From Bartonella sp. HY328 (GTDB lineage: Bacteria; Pseudomonadota; Alphaproteobacteria; Rhizobiales; Rhizobiaceae), in NCBI RefSeq assembly GCF_025449335.1, contig NZ_CP104884.1:186001-250000 (forward strand): a stretch of DNA of 64,000 nucleotides. Reading direction: 5' to 3'. This document shows, in pieces, positions 35,034 to 44,535 of the stretch. The translations under genes and the position numbers were made by a program. How positions within the stretch are numbered: position 1 is the first letter of the stretch; each line of letters starts with the position of its first letter. A model generated the notes under the pieces. The model saw nothing but the letters and a program-made list of their open reading frames with translations, was not told the origin of the DNA and did not search any database.

Positions 35034-37346
35034 CTAACGCTTTATATCTCCAAACATTGTGCAAACTAATTTTTTAGATATTTTTTGGTTCATTACGCCA
35101 AAAAGGCGTTCAACTGCGTGTAAATTTGTGCCATCCAATGGCAGCGGTTCACTTAAATAATCATTCCATTCAAGTTCAAGATCAAAGAATGGTTTCATTA
35201 AGTCACTTGTTGCCCAAAACATTGTACCAACCGGAAAATTAATATAATTGGGCAATTTATCAATACCAAGACGCGGTGCTAATTTTTGCGCCGCAGGGCG
35301 ATTTTTAGCCCAGCTAATGCCATTTCGATCATCGGGAAAAACCAAATTAATATTTTTGTCATTATACATTGTTTGAATTATTGTATCAGCTGCCTTGATT
35401 GTTGCTCCATCACCTAAAAGATTCATGGTTAGATATTGTCCCCAAATTTCGGCATATGAGCGATCTTTAATGTGCACACTTGTTTTACTGTGCATGTGGC
35501 CAATAATATCATAGCCATTGCGCAATTGCTGGCGAAACAGGGTCAAGAGTGGGCCAATATCACGACCGCGATTTTCAGTTACCAAAACTTCAACTTTAGC
35601 GGGATAATTTTTCAGCAAATATTCAGCTATTTGTTTATCAGCTTCATTTTTGACGCTGATAAATAAATCTGGCCGCACTTCATTCGCCAATAACGCATTC
35701 AGCATCACTTCAAGTTTTTCTATATAATAGGCATGAATTTGCAAGGCAATTTTTTGCGTGAGTGCAGTAGGTTCAATTTTAATTGGTTTGGTTAAAATAT
35801 CCCATTGCCATGGGCCATCTGGCTGTCCAGCATTAAGATAATGTAAAAAAGCATCTTTACGTTCTAAGCCAAGATCGTGATATTCGGCATAAATGCCAGG
35901 TTGAAAACCAGCACAAGGGCGGCGCGGATAAACACCACTTTTCCAACCGCGAATATATTGGCGGGCGCGTTTCACCGAAAAGGGTTTTAAACTATTAGCC
36001 GTCCAAAAACTGTTGTCAAACTCTTTTTTGCCAAAGAGTTCAATAGCGTCAATTGCCTCTTGCTTTATTTGCCGAGCCGCTTTGCCACCAATATCTAATA
36101 ATTCATCAACAAATTGATCAACACTACCCAACTTTGTACTTATGGCATCAAGTTGATCTTTATTGGTTTTATCTGCTGCTATTAAATGCTCATGCAACTT
36201 TGAAATAAATTCTTGATCATTTGTTTGTGAAAGCAGGTATTGCTCGTCAATATTTTCTTCTTGATAACGAGCAGATAGGGGCATTACTCCATCAAGTGCA
36301 AAAACTGGTTTACCAGCTTGCAAAGCCGATTTTGCATGGCAAATTTTATTTACAAGTCTTGACGTATCAAAAAATACCGCTGACTTTTGATAATAGTTAT
36401 CGTTAAAAGATTTTGTCGATAAAATCCGGTAAGATTGATCGGCTTTACTTATTTGCGACCAAGTTTGAGTTTGTTCAAAACGGCTGGAATTGCTCCCGTT
36501 ATTCAATGCACGCAACCAAATAAATTCCGTCTTATCATGAGGATATTGTAACTTATAAAGACTAGAAATTTTTGTAAAGACATCAAAACCATCTGTAAAT
36601 GAGACATCGCCATAACCAATAACAATTTTTGTATTGATTTTTTCTGCAGCAAATCCCACATGATGTGCTGGCGCTGATAATATAGTTAACTGATCAGGAA
36701 AACCGTACATATAGTCATAAAGCACTTTTTCGGCATAGGTTTTATCAGTATATATTACTCGGGTTGCAGTACACAACCCTCGAGATAAATTGCTCTTACC
36801 AAAGGCAAGAGTATTTCCAATAATTAAAACACTAGCAATTTTCGCCTTTTCAAGACGTTGGTAAAAAATGCCGCCTTCATAGATGTTAGACACAATAAAT
36901 TTTAAATTTGGCGCTGTAGCGAATTCTTTAATTAGCTCGGACGCATATTTTTTCTTGCGATCGAAAATTTTATTAACGATTAACCAATTGCAATAGGGTA
37001 GATAGATGTCGTTTAAATGATAGGAGTTTGCAACTAAGATAATATTGAATGTCTTTGACAGTTTTTTTACCGCGTCAATGAAAAAAAGACTTTCATTTTC
37101 ATCATCGCAGCAAACAACAATGGTTTCAAGGTTTGGATTTAAAGACGTCTTTTTTACAAAAGCAGATTTTTTATAAAGCCGCCCTTCCTTCATACCAATA
37201 TTACGATAATGTTGACGAGGTTTTTTGCCGTAATTATCAATATCATTATATAAATATCTATAAATTTTCGAGTTAAAACCCCACGGCAAGCGCCGCTTTT
37301 TAGGGGAAAGCAGATTTATAATTACGTCTTTAATCGAGAAAAACAT
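35034..37346 (-). CDS. Large glycosyltransferase-like protein with RgpF (rhamnan synthesis F) domain
   Basis: A 770-residue cytoplasmic or membrane-associated protein. The C-terminal 270 residues match RgpF proteins, with ENRGRDIGPLL, IGHMHSKTSVH and NFPVGTMFWA as landmarks. The central part (about 60-450) looks like a GT-B glycosyltransferase region of lower similarity. Two short stem motifs of the FxPxxYxxxYxDL...HYxxxGxxEGR kind are seen near residues 22-58 and 475-512. The role is probably assembly of a rhamnose-containing surface polysaccharide, since the dTDP-rhamnose genes lie beside it. The start ATG lacks a strong ribosome-binding site. The polymer structure is unknown. Confidence 0.85.
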   Translation of the reverse strand: MFFSIKDVIINLLSPKKRRLPWGFNSKIYRYLYNDIDNYGKKPRQHYRNIGMKEGRLYKKSAFVKKTSLNPNLETIVVCCDDENESLFFIDAVKKLSKTFNIILVANSYHLNDIYLPYCNWLIVNKIFDRKKKYASELIKEFATAPNLKFIVSNIYEGGIFYQRLEKAKIASVLIIGNTLAFGKSNLSRGLCTATRVIYTDKTYAEKVLYDYMYGFPDQLTILSAPAHHVGFAAEKINTKIVIGYGDVSFTDGFDVFTKISSLYKLQYPHDKTEFIWLRALNNGSNSSRFEQTQTWSQISKADQSYRILSTKSFNDNYYQKSAVFFDTSRLVNKICHAKSALQAGKPVFALDGVMPLSARYQEENIDEQYLLSQTNDQEFISKLHEHLIAADKTNKDQLDAISTKLGSVDQFVDELLDIGGKAARQIKQEAIDAIELFGKKEFDNSFWTANSLKPFSVKRARQYIRGWKSGVYPRRPCAGFQPGIYAEYHDLGLERKDAFLHYLNAGQPDGPWQWDILTKPIKIEPTALTQKIALQIHAYYIEKLEVMLNALLANEVRPDLFISVKNEADKQIAEYLLKNYPAKVEVLVTENRGRDIGPLLTLFRQQLRNGYDIIGHMHSKTSVHIKDRSYAEIWGQYLTMNLLGDGATIKAADTIIQTMYNDKNINLVFPDDRNGISWAKNRPAAQKLAPRLGIDKLPNYINFPVGTMFWATSDLMKPFFDLELEWNDYLSEPLPLDGTNLHAVERLFGVMNQKISKKLVCTMFGDIKR

Positions 37347-37623
37347 TATTGAGCGGCACTTAAAATTGGTTAAATATTTTAAAATAAATAGATAAATATA
37401 ACGAGATCCAGCATGTTATACAGGGTGATTGAATATTAGATCAGACTTTAAAATTTGTCAATGGAGCACAACTTCAAGTCTTTAGAATAGGTTAAATTTA
37501 ATAATATAAAGTTCAATAACTTAGTTGCCATCCAATGTATAGGCTCGAACTATTATAAGTTGATATAACGCGATAAGTTGTAAAATATATCAGAAAAAAA
37601 TCAAGGTTTTTTGGGAACTAATT

Positions 37624-38073
37624 ATGGCTGATAATATTCCATATGTTGAAAAAATGATTGAAGTTGGTGACCTTGAAATTGGTATTAGGGCCGAGCCCTT
37701 TAGGTTTTTGCAAGGAGGTCTCTCTGAAAATGGCGAAAAAAAAATGGTATCGCGGATGATTGTGTCGTTAAAAGCAAACCAAAAGCAAGTTGTAGCTAAA
37801 TTTTTAGAAATTTTTTATAGAATAAATGTAAAAATTTATGATAAAAATGGAAATGAAATATCGGATATGCCAAAGCGCAGTTATTTTCCTCCCGACCATT
37901 TTAAAGAGGAAATTTTACCACCAAATAAAATGAGAAGGCTTGCTCTTCTGGCTTATGCCAAGGGGAATACCAATAATTTTGATTTTCTTAATGTCGAAGT
38001 GAGCTTCACTAACAATTTTAATAGTTGGACACATCCGTTTAGTTTAAGAGTTAGTGTGCCAGTAAATCATTAA
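37624..38073 (+). CDS. Hypothetical protein, 149 residues
   Basis: I do not recognise this protein. It has no signal peptide or membrane segment. It is rich in beta-prone stretches (VSRMIVSLKANQ, KFLEIFYRINVKIYD, FDFLNVEVSFTNNF), suggesting a small beta-sandwich. There is no strong ribosome-binding site, but no other ORF competes on either strand. It is isolated between the polysaccharide block and the amino-acid permease, with a 277-bp AT-rich gap upstream. Codon use looks like that of neighbours. Confidence 0.6.
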   Translation: MADNIPYVEKMIEVGDLEIGIRAEPFRFLQGGLSENGEKKMVSRMIVSLKANQKQVVAKFLEIFYRINVKIYDKNGNEISDMPKRSYFPPDHFKEEILPPNKMRRLALLAYAKGNTNNFDFLNVEVSFTNNFNSWTHPFSLRVSVPVNH

Positions 38074-38324
38074 TTTAAGTGCAGCGCATGGAAAATAGTT
38101 GAAGTTGGTGTTATTTAATCCATGCCCGCAGCTATGACCATGTTACCGTATAATTTAGCTATAATAGCGCCATTGCTTGGTCAATTAGGTAATAATTGTA
38201 AAACACCGGCTTTAACTTTAGCAAGTAAAGAGGATTGTTCTTTTTGGTGATTTGGTTGAGCTTTCAGCGGAAAAGTAAATTTTGCAAGGTTTAGAGTGAA
38301 CTAATCGAAAAATTGTATTGCAAT

Positions 38325-38347
38325 AAAAAAGGGCGCGAAAAGCGCCC
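38325..38347 (-). terminator. Rho-independent terminator of the amino-acid permease
   Basis: On the minus strand GGGCGC, a 5-base loop and GCGCCC are followed by TTTTTT, 38 bp after the permease stop. The rest of the gap 38074-38384 holds no gene I can support. Confidence 0.9.
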
Positions 38348-38384
38348 TCTCGTTTAAAAAAACGGTGTTTAAAAAGCTTAGGGT

Positions 38385-39770
38385 TTAATCTTTCTTTTTA
38401 AGCACAAAACGGCCTTCCTTGTCCAAATGCTTAATCGCATAATAGCAAACGACAAGCCAAGCTAACCACGCTAAACCAACATAAATGATAAAGCGTGTAT
38501 CTTCAAAATAGGCAATAAGCCCGAATATAAAAAACATGAATAGAATTGCCAAAAATGGACCGACTGGCCAAAATGGCACTGGAAATTTTAATGCTTTGAT
38601 TTCTTCCTTGGTTGATTTAAACCGCATCATCACTTGTGAAAGTAAAATCATCAGCCAAACCAAAACAGTGGCAAAAGCACCCATAGCTAAGAATATGAAG
38701 AAAATATCATCTGGGAAAAAATAATTTAATATAACCCCGATGATAAGCACGCCAAGCATTAGTAAAATAGTGATCGTTGGCACGCCACTTGGCGAGGTAT
38801 AGCGAAGATGTTTCAAAGCTTGCCCATCTTCAGCCAAGCCATGCATCATACGGCCTGCGCCATATAAGTCACTATTAATTGCAGAAACTACAGCGGTGAT
38901 AATAACAATATTAATAATATCAGCAACATAGGGAAAGCCAAGGCCTGTGAAAATAGCTGTAAAAGGACTTTGTCCTTCTGGAATTGCATTCCAAGGATAA
39001 ATTGACATCAATACTGCAAGCGATAAAACGTAAAAAATAACGATGCGGATTGGAATAGCATTAATGGCTTTTGGCAAATTTTTATCAGCATCTTGAGCTT
39101 CTGCTGCGGTAAGGCCGATAATTTCAATGCCACCAAAAGCAAAAAGCACAACTGTAAAAGATGCAATCAACCCAAACCAACCATGAGGCAGCCAACCGTC
39201 ATTTGTCCATAAATTGCTAATGCCCGTTGCTTGTCCATCATGTGTCCAAAAACCGAAAAAGATGATACCCGCCCCAAGAATAATAATAATAATAATTGCA
39301 GAGACTTTGATAATTGAAAGCCAGAATTCTAACTCCCCAAAAACTTTGACATGTAAAAAATTAATGCCACAAATAATAAGGGTAATTCCAAGTGTCCATA
39401 TCCAAGGCGAAACACCTGGATACCAAACTCCCATATAGGCTGCAAAGGCAGTAATATCGACAAGGCAAACAAGTGCCATTTCAAAAACATAGGTCCAGCC
39501 GGTAATAAAGCCGGCAAGGGGGGAAATAAAACTAGCCGCATATCGCCCAAATGAACCAGATATCGGATATTGCAAAGCCATTTCACCAAGAGAGCGCATC
39601 ACCAAAAAGGCAACCGCGCCAGCAATACAATAAGCAAGTAAAACACCCGGCCCAGCAAGATTAATTGCATCACCCGAACCTTTAAATAGCCCCGCACCAA
39701 TTGCAGAACCAAGAGCAATAAAAAGTATATGGCGCCGTGATAGGCCTTTTTTTAAGTTATTTGCGCTCAT
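38385..39770 (-). CDS. Amino-acid permease (APC superfamily, AAT type)
   Basis: A 461-residue permease with about twelve helices. The start GLSRRHILFIALGSAIGAGLF is the consensus helix-1 signature, followed by GPGVLLAYCIAGAVAFLVMRSLGEMA. This matches the proton-coupled AAT family (ProY, CycA, GabP, AroP). AGGAGGAC upstream of the ATG is one of the strongest ribosome-binding sites in the window. It is a single-gene unit ending in an intrinsic terminator. Specificity (proline, alanine/serine, others) cannot be assigned from sequence alone. Confidence 0.93.
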   Translation of the reverse strand: MSANNLKKGLSRRHILFIALGSAIGAGLFKGSGDAINLAGPGVLLAYCIAGAVAFLVMRSLGEMALQYPISGSFGRYAASFISPLAGFITGWTYVFEMALVCLVDITAFAAYMGVWYPGVSPWIWTLGITLIICGINFLHVKVFGELEFWLSIIKVSAIIIIIILGAGIIFFGFWTHDGQATGISNLWTNDGWLPHGWFGLIASFTVVLFAFGGIEIIGLTAAEAQDADKNLPKAINAIPIRIVIFYVLSLAVLMSIYPWNAIPEGQSPFTAIFTGLGFPYVADIINIVIITAVVSAINSDLYGAGRMMHGLAEDGQALKHLRYTSPSGVPTITILLMLGVLIIGVILNYFFPDDIFFIFLAMGAFATVLVWLMILLSQVMMRFKSTKEEIKALKFPVPFWPVGPFLAILFMFFIFGLIAYFEDTRFIIYVGLAWLAWLVVCYYAIKHLDKEGRFVLKKKD

Positions 39771-40269
39771 CTAGTCCTCCTCCGTGATAAATATTAAACA
39801 TCAATGGGAAATTGAGCCATACGACTCAAGACTTCCTCATATCTTGCCGCCTTTATGCATAGCCTTTTAATCAAATTTGTTTAAAACGCCAGTGCGCTTG
39901 AATCTTTATCCATTGACGGTTTGACGCATTTTACAAACTAAAGTTAATATTGAAACTTTATCAGCTTAAAAATGAAACTAAGTCTATCAATATTATTACA
40001 ATGATTACAGTTTGTTACGCACTATCAAGATATATATTTAGCCTCCCTAGATTTTAATGTATATACATATTTAAAGAGGCGCAAGTATTTTACGGTTTAG
40101 CTTTAAAATAAATTTAAAAAAAACTATGATGGTATAAGTAAATGCGTCAAAAATGAGAATTGACTTTAAAATCAATGATTAACCGCCATTTCACTAATGT
40201 GGAAAACAAATCAAGGCTGATAACGTCAAGCTATCGGCCTTTTAAAATCTTGCAAAAGCAAGGGTTCGT
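39771..40269. other. Intergenic, promoter region of the permease
   Basis: Nearly 500 bp of AT-rich DNA. It must contain the permease promoter. No ORF, tRNA or convincing terminator is seen; the 3' end of the anti-sigma gene transcript also lies here. Confidence 0.5.
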
Positions 40270-41112
40270 TTAAATATTTTGGCGAATTTGGCGGCGCACT
40301 TCATTGGCTAAGGGATGTAAAATTTGTGGGTTTAATTCACTCACCACACTATAGCCAAGTCCAGCATCTGCCCACATATACCCATGAATATTATCCATGC
40401 TGACCGCTTCCATATTGCTAACTTTTTCGCGCGGCATAGGCCGCGTTAAAATGGCCAGCCGATTGCCATTTTCATTGCTATACATAAATAAAACGGCAGC
40501 ACCTTGCACCGTTGGCACCATTTGCCCACCGGTAAAATAATAACCCGTATCACTTAAATCTGGAATATTAAAGGGATGGCCAGTTGTATTGCTAACAAGG
40601 CTGGCAAGTTCTTGCTTTTGGGCTGCATTTATAGTGCCAAGCGTGGTTTTTCCTGGTGCAAAAATATTATAGCTCACCGCTGCCATGCGGCTTAAGTTTG
40701 GCAGATCACTTTTATCGGCCATTTGCATGCCACGCATGGTCCAGCCTGAAAAAGTGCCAATGGCAATAAAAAATATAGCTGCAGCAATTTTAGACCAATG
40801 GCCGCCCCAATGGCCGCCCCAATGGGCTAAATGCCAGCCAGTCACCCTTAGTCTTTTATTATCATTATGGCTTGCGCGTTCTTTAATAATTGATCGCAAA
40901 TTAAGCGCACTTGGTATTGGCTCTTCAATAATCGGCGCAAGGGCTTGGCGCAGCGCCGCTGTTTCTTGACGGTAATTGGCTATAGTTTCGGCCATGTCGT
41001 TATGTTTGGCCAAATAATCAGTAACTTCAGCTTGGCGCGCGCCATCAAGACGGTTATCAATAAAGGCTTGCAGATCATCTTCGGTGATGGGGGGCATGGG
41101 GCGATCTGTCAT
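40270..41112 (-). CDS. Anti-sigma factor, single-pass membrane protein
   Basis: A 280-residue protein. Residues 1-80 are a cytoplasmic anti-sigma domain (ITEDDLQAFIDNRLDG...VTDYLAKH), one transmembrane helix spans about 110-130 (KIAAAIFFIAIGTFSGWTM), and the rest is periplasmic. Just before the membrane there is a short repeat HWGGHWGGHW coded by 12-bp DNA repeats. It overlaps the sigma factor gene by ATGA, so the two are made together; it probably holds the sigma factor until an envelope or oxidative signal. No HxxxCxxC zinc motif is visible, so it belongs to the zinc-free class. Confidence 0.88.
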   Translation of the reverse strand: MTDRPMPPITEDDLQAFIDNRLDGARQAEVTDYLAKHNDMAETIANYRQETAALRQALAPIIEEPIPSALNLRSIIKERASHNDNKRLRVTGWHLAHWGGHWGGHWSKIAAAIFFIAIGTFSGWTMRGMQMADKSDLPNLSRMAAVSYNIFAPGKTTLGTINAAQKQELASLVSNTTGHPFNIPDLSDTGYYFTGGQMVPTVQGAAVLFMYSNENGNRLAILTRPMPREKVSNMEAVSMDNIHGYMWADAGLGYSVVSELNPQILHPLANEVRRQIRQNI

Positions 41113-41663
41113 TTTATTCTCCGCAAATGGCTGTGCGTATCGTCTTTTAAGGGCATTTTGGGTCGGTTTTCCAATTGGCTTTCTGGCGCAGATAAGATTT
41201 TATGCAATTGCGCTCGTGCGCGCGACAGGCGCGACATGACTGTACCAAGCGGTATTTGCTGCATTTGCGCTACTTCACTATAGGAAAAGCCTTCAACCGC
41301 TACCAACAATAAAAGCGTTTTATGTTCATCGGTTAATTGGTCTATCGCCGCCATTACATCCTTATAAAACAGATTGTTTTCTTGGGCGGCTGCATAGCTT
41401 GAGCTAATTGCCTCATCTAATTCGAGCAATGGAGGTTGGCCTTGCACACGTTGCAACCGCGTTATCGCCAAATTATGCAAAATGGTAAAGAGCCAAGCGC
41501 GCGCACTTTTATCACTTTGGCGTTGATGCCAACGGTCGATTGCTCGTTCTAGACAATCTTGCACGAGATCATCGGCACTTTCCTTATTGCGCATTAATGC
41601 GCGGGCATAGCGGCGCATGGCAGGAATAAGCGGCTCGATTATGCCGATCATGTCATCATTCAT
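41109..41663 (-). CDS. ECF sigma factor
   Basis: A 184-residue sigma-70-family factor. Region 2 is PAMRRYARALMRNKESADDLVQDCLERAI with KSARAWLFTILHNLAI, and region 4 is LVAVEGFSYSEVAQMQQIPLGTVMSRLSRAR. It is of the FecI/RpoE-like ECF type found with membrane anti-sigma partners, and sits in the order sigma then anti-sigma. These usually activate their own promoter; no obvious GGAAC-type -35 element was found upstream. Target genes are not known. Confidence 0.94.
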   Translation of the reverse strand: MNDDMIGIIEPLIPAMRRYARALMRNKESADDLVQDCLERAIDRWHQRQSDKSARAWLFTILHNLAITRLQRVQGQPPLLELDEAISSSYAAAQENNLFYKDVMAAIDQLTDEHKTLLLLVAVEGFSYSEVAQMQQIPLGTVMSRLSRARAQLHKILSAPESQLENRPKMPLKDDTHSHLRRIK

Positions 41664-41951
41664 AGTATGCGCCTTGCCCTAAATGCATTATTTTTGAAAC
41701 TTAAATTGCTGTGTTAGATGGTAAGACAGTTTTTAAGCGCTTTTATTCCATTGAACGCCATCTTATTCACATTATTCTTTAAAACGCTTTAAAATATTTT
41801 GAAATGCATGGGTTTGAGATTTAAATTTGGTTAAGCGCCACAAAATGGAAAGTCTATCGATATATCAACAATATTATTTTTTTGCATATTTGCTTGTTTC
41901 ATAAGGTTCAAATTTAAAAGCAAATTCCTTGCTGGCAAAGTAAAGTTCGCC

Positions 41952-42284
41952 TCATTTAAATAATTCGGCGCTGTTGAGTTCCTCGCCATCTTCGCAAATA
42001 TCAAATGATACAAAATGCAACCCGTCAAATTGTTTATATTTAATTCCAGAGGACATTAATGCAAATAGACTATTATAATGATTGAAGAACTTACCTTCTT
42101 GTATTGCAGTTAATTTCATTGTTAAAATTAACCCTTCACCATTTTCACCATATATAGAGGTGATAAGCTCTACATCATTTAAATAATGAGAAAAATGAAC
42201 TTCATGCAAATAACCATCATAGCCATAATTGATCTTATCTAAATATTTATCCAATTCTAGCTTAGTATTCATGTATTTATCCAT
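41952..42284 (-). CDS. Hypothetical acidic protein, possibly 3'-truncated
   Basis: A 110-residue unrecognised cytoplasmic protein, acidic and beta-rich (VELITSIYGENGEGLILTMK; GLHFVSFDICEDGEE). After its TGA stop the same frame continues as protein-like sequence for another 30 codons (GELYFASKEFAFKFEPYE), ending in a second stop. It may be a gene shortened by a single nonsense change. It is downstream of a secreted protein gene by 24 bp and may be co-transcribed. Such small acidic proteins are sometimes immunity proteins, but nothing here proves it. Confidence 0.5.
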   Translation of the reverse strand: MDKYMNTKLELDKYLDKINYGYDGYLHEVHFSHYLNDVELITSIYGENGEGLILTMKLTAIQEGKFFNHYNSLFALMSSGIKYKQFDGLHFVSFDICEDGEELNSAELFK

Positions 42285-42308
42285 TAAATAGTAATTTTTG
42301 GTAACAAA

Positions 42309-42914
42309 CTATTTTTTTACGGGCTTTAAAAACTGGGCCCAAACAATTGTGTAATCTTTGTATTTTTTAAATTGGCAGCTTGTAAAAACATTATCAACAG
42401 GAAGCCAATAATATGAATTCTTTAATTGATTAACAACGGTTAAACCTATGGAACAATTGCTATCAACTAAGTCTTCTTTATAGGAAAAGTCCTCTGACTT
42501 TAGTACAAAACAATCATAGTTACATAACATTAAATTATATTTGTTTTTTTCCTTAGATGGCACAAGTGCTTCTATGGCATCTTCATATGAAAGATCATCT
42601 TCAATATAACCATCAATATGATCAGAGGCGAATATAGAATTATTTTTAATGCAGCTAAAGCGGCGAATACGTATCCAATCCCCATAACCATCGCTGTCTG
42701 ACGGCTCGTAATAATCAACTACGCAGGCGATAGGTAGTACTTCAATTTTATTGCATTTTTTGGAAGGGCAATCATAAACAACCATTTGTTTTGTGGTATA
42801 GCCAGTACCATCAAGATAAGAAAATGGCGGCCCAACACGCTCCTCTGCCTTTAAAGCGGCAGTTGATAGTAAGGTTATTATACCAAAAATAAGTATTAAA
42901 ATCATTCTTAGCAT
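42309..42914 (-). CDS. Secreted hypothetical protein
   Basis: A 201-residue protein with a clear signal peptide (MILILIFGIITLLSTAALKA). The mature part has six or more cysteines (DCPSKKCNK, CVVDYY, FSCIKN, CNYDCF, SNCS, SCQF) that could form disulphides in the periplasm. GGGGTGG precedes the ATG. No family is recognised. The segments YDCPSKKCNKIEVLP and DWIRIR recall SH3-like secreted domains, a weak resemblance only. Confidence 0.7.
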   Translation of the reverse strand: MLRMILILIFGIITLLSTAALKAEERVGPPFSYLDGTGYTTKQMVVYDCPSKKCNKIEVLPIACVVDYYEPSDSDGYGDWIRIRRFSCIKNNSIFASDHIDGYIEDDLSYEDAIEALVPSKEKNKYNLMLCNYDCFVLKSEDFSYKEDLVDSNCSIGLTVVNQLKNSYYWLPVDNVFTSCQFKKYKDYTIVWAQFLKPVKK

Positions 42915-43076
42915 TATCCCACCCCTTATAATGTGTAATGAATAAATTTATAAAAATAAAATTATGAAGTTTTTTGTATTTTAAACTAATACATCAAAAC
43001 TCTATAATTATATATTTCATAATTCATATAGATTTTTGCCTTAAGGACTTTGGGTTTTAAAGGGAAAGCGAAAATG

Positions 43077-43156
43077 AAAAAGGGCATTATCAGTAAGTTA
43101 TGATCTATTTTGTTAAAAACCCAAAAGACCATATTGGCTTATTACTGATAATACCC
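43077..43156 (-). terminator. Long-stem terminator after gldA
   Basis: On the minus strand GGGTATTATCAGTAA (43156-43142) pairs with TTACTGATAATGCCC (43096-43082) with one mismatch across a loop of about 45 bases, followed by TTTTT at 43081-43077. The position 44 bp after the gldA stop fits a terminator; the loop is unusually long, so a small inserted palindromic element is possible. Confidence 0.6.
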
Positions 43157-43199
43157 GTTTAACTGTTAAGGTAAATTTCTAATAACTTACACTTAATAC

Positions 43200-44285
43200 T
43201 TACTCACCTTTGCGTTCACGGCCAATGGCATCGGCTGCACGCAATGCATTGAACACCATTTGCGCGGTAATTGTGCCAAGTTCATTGTGAATGGTTTCAC
43301 CTGTCACCGTTGCAGCTTCCGCCGCTTTCATCAAATCTGCGTCGCTCACCTCCCCAAGACCGATATCGGCAAGGGTGGTTGGCAAATTGACCAATTCACA
43401 AAAATCAAAGATAAGATCAATCATTTCTGCATCTTTATCGGTGAGGATAAGGGATGCTAAAACGCCAATGGTGACTTTTTCACCATGCCAATAATGATGG
43501 GTTTGTGGCAATATAGTCAAACCATTATGGATGGCATGGCAGGCGGCCAAACCGCCACTTTCAAAACCAAGGCCGGAAAGCAAAGTATTGGCTTCAATGA
43601 TTTTTTCAAGTGCCGGGGTTGGCACACCAGCTTCGCATGATTGATATGCAAGGGAGCCATATTCAAGCAAAGTATCAAAGCAAAGACGTGCTAAACCATA
43701 AGCGGTGTTAGAGCCAGGGCGACCTGTCATATTATTTGCTTTTGATAGGCGGCAGGATTCTGCTTCAAACCAAGTGGCAAGGGCATCACCAATTCCGGCA
43801 GCCAAAAAGCGGACGGGGGCTTTGGCAATAATAGCACTATCGACCAAAACAAGATCAGGGTTTTTTGGCAAAAATAAATAGCGGGAAAACTCGCCTTTTG
43901 GCGTATAGATAACCGATAGGGCGCTGCATGGTGCATCAGTAGACGCAAGGGTTGGCACAATAACCACTGGTACTTTTAAAGTATGGGCGACGGCTTTTGC
44001 GGTATCAAGGGTCTTTCCGCCGCCAATACCTGCAACAACATCAATACCAGCAGTTTTTGCAAGACGATCAATTTCTTCGTCACAGCATTCACCGGTAAAA
44101 ACTTCAATGACTGATTGAATTTTATCACCTAGTCCTTGATTGATCGCATCATTATAATCTTTGGCAACAAAAGGATCTTCAAGCAGAAGAACTTTTTTTC
44201 CCAAACGCGCCAATTCTTCGCCCAGCAATGATAAAGCATTCGGGCCTTGAATATAACGTGATGGAAAAATTGTGGTGGTAATCAT
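43200..44285 (-). CDS. gldA: Glycerol dehydrogenase
   Basis: A 361-residue iron/zinc-dependent dehydrogenase. It has the NAD-binding GIGGGKTLDTAKAVAH, PTLASTDAPCSALSVIY, AGIGDALATWFEAESC (metal Asp region), and metal-ligand His segments CHAIHNGL and HYWHGEKV. It oxidises glycerol to dihydroxyacetone with NAD+. The length and motifs fit GldA very well. GAAAGGAC lies before the ATG. It stands alone; no dihydroxyacetone kinase is beside it. Confidence 0.95.
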   Translation of the reverse strand: MITTTIFPSRYIQGPNALSLLGEELARLGKKVLLLEDPFVAKDYNDAINQGLGDKIQSVIEVFTGECCDEEIDRLAKTAGIDVVAGIGGGKTLDTAKAVAHTLKVPVVIVPTLASTDAPCSALSVIYTPKGEFSRYLFLPKNPDLVLVDSAIIAKAPVRFLAAGIGDALATWFEAESCRLSKANNMTGRPGSNTAYGLARLCFDTLLEYGSLAYQSCEAGVPTPALEKIIEANTLLSGLGFESGGLAACHAIHNGLTILPQTHHYWHGEKVTIGVLASLILTDKDAEMIDLIFDFCELVNLPTTLADIGLGEVSDADLMKAAEAATVTGETIHNELGTITAQMVFNALRAADAIGRERKGE

Positions 44286-44535
44286 TTTATGTCCTTTCGT
44301 TTCGACTATAAAAACAGCACGCCAAGCTTTATTGAGGCAAATGCCGCAATAACAAGCTTAACAAGGCAATATTGCACCACTATGATGGTGTTTAACATCT
44401 TGATCACCATCATATTATTTGTGATCTTTGGTTTAAATTATGGTGTTATCATTCAATGTAAAAGCCGCTTCTTTGTCGCAGGTACAGAAAAATTATATTT
44501 GCGACCAAACTAGCCTATATTTTTAAATATTGCCC

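Noticed and set aside
38118..38245. Short plus-strand ORF of about 38 codons between the 149-residue gene and the permease
   Set aside because: It has no ribosome-binding site and no similarity that I recognise; likely chance.
41700..41800. AGCGCTTTT and AAAACGCTTT words upstream of the sigma factor gene
   Set aside because: They resemble the ends of the palindromic repeat but lack both inner palindromes, so they are not counted as a copy.
44289..44513. Plus-strand ORF of 74 codons with a hydrophobic stretch
   Set aside because: Its start lies in the ribosome-binding site and promoter of gldA on the other strand; it has no ribosome-binding site and no recognisable motif.
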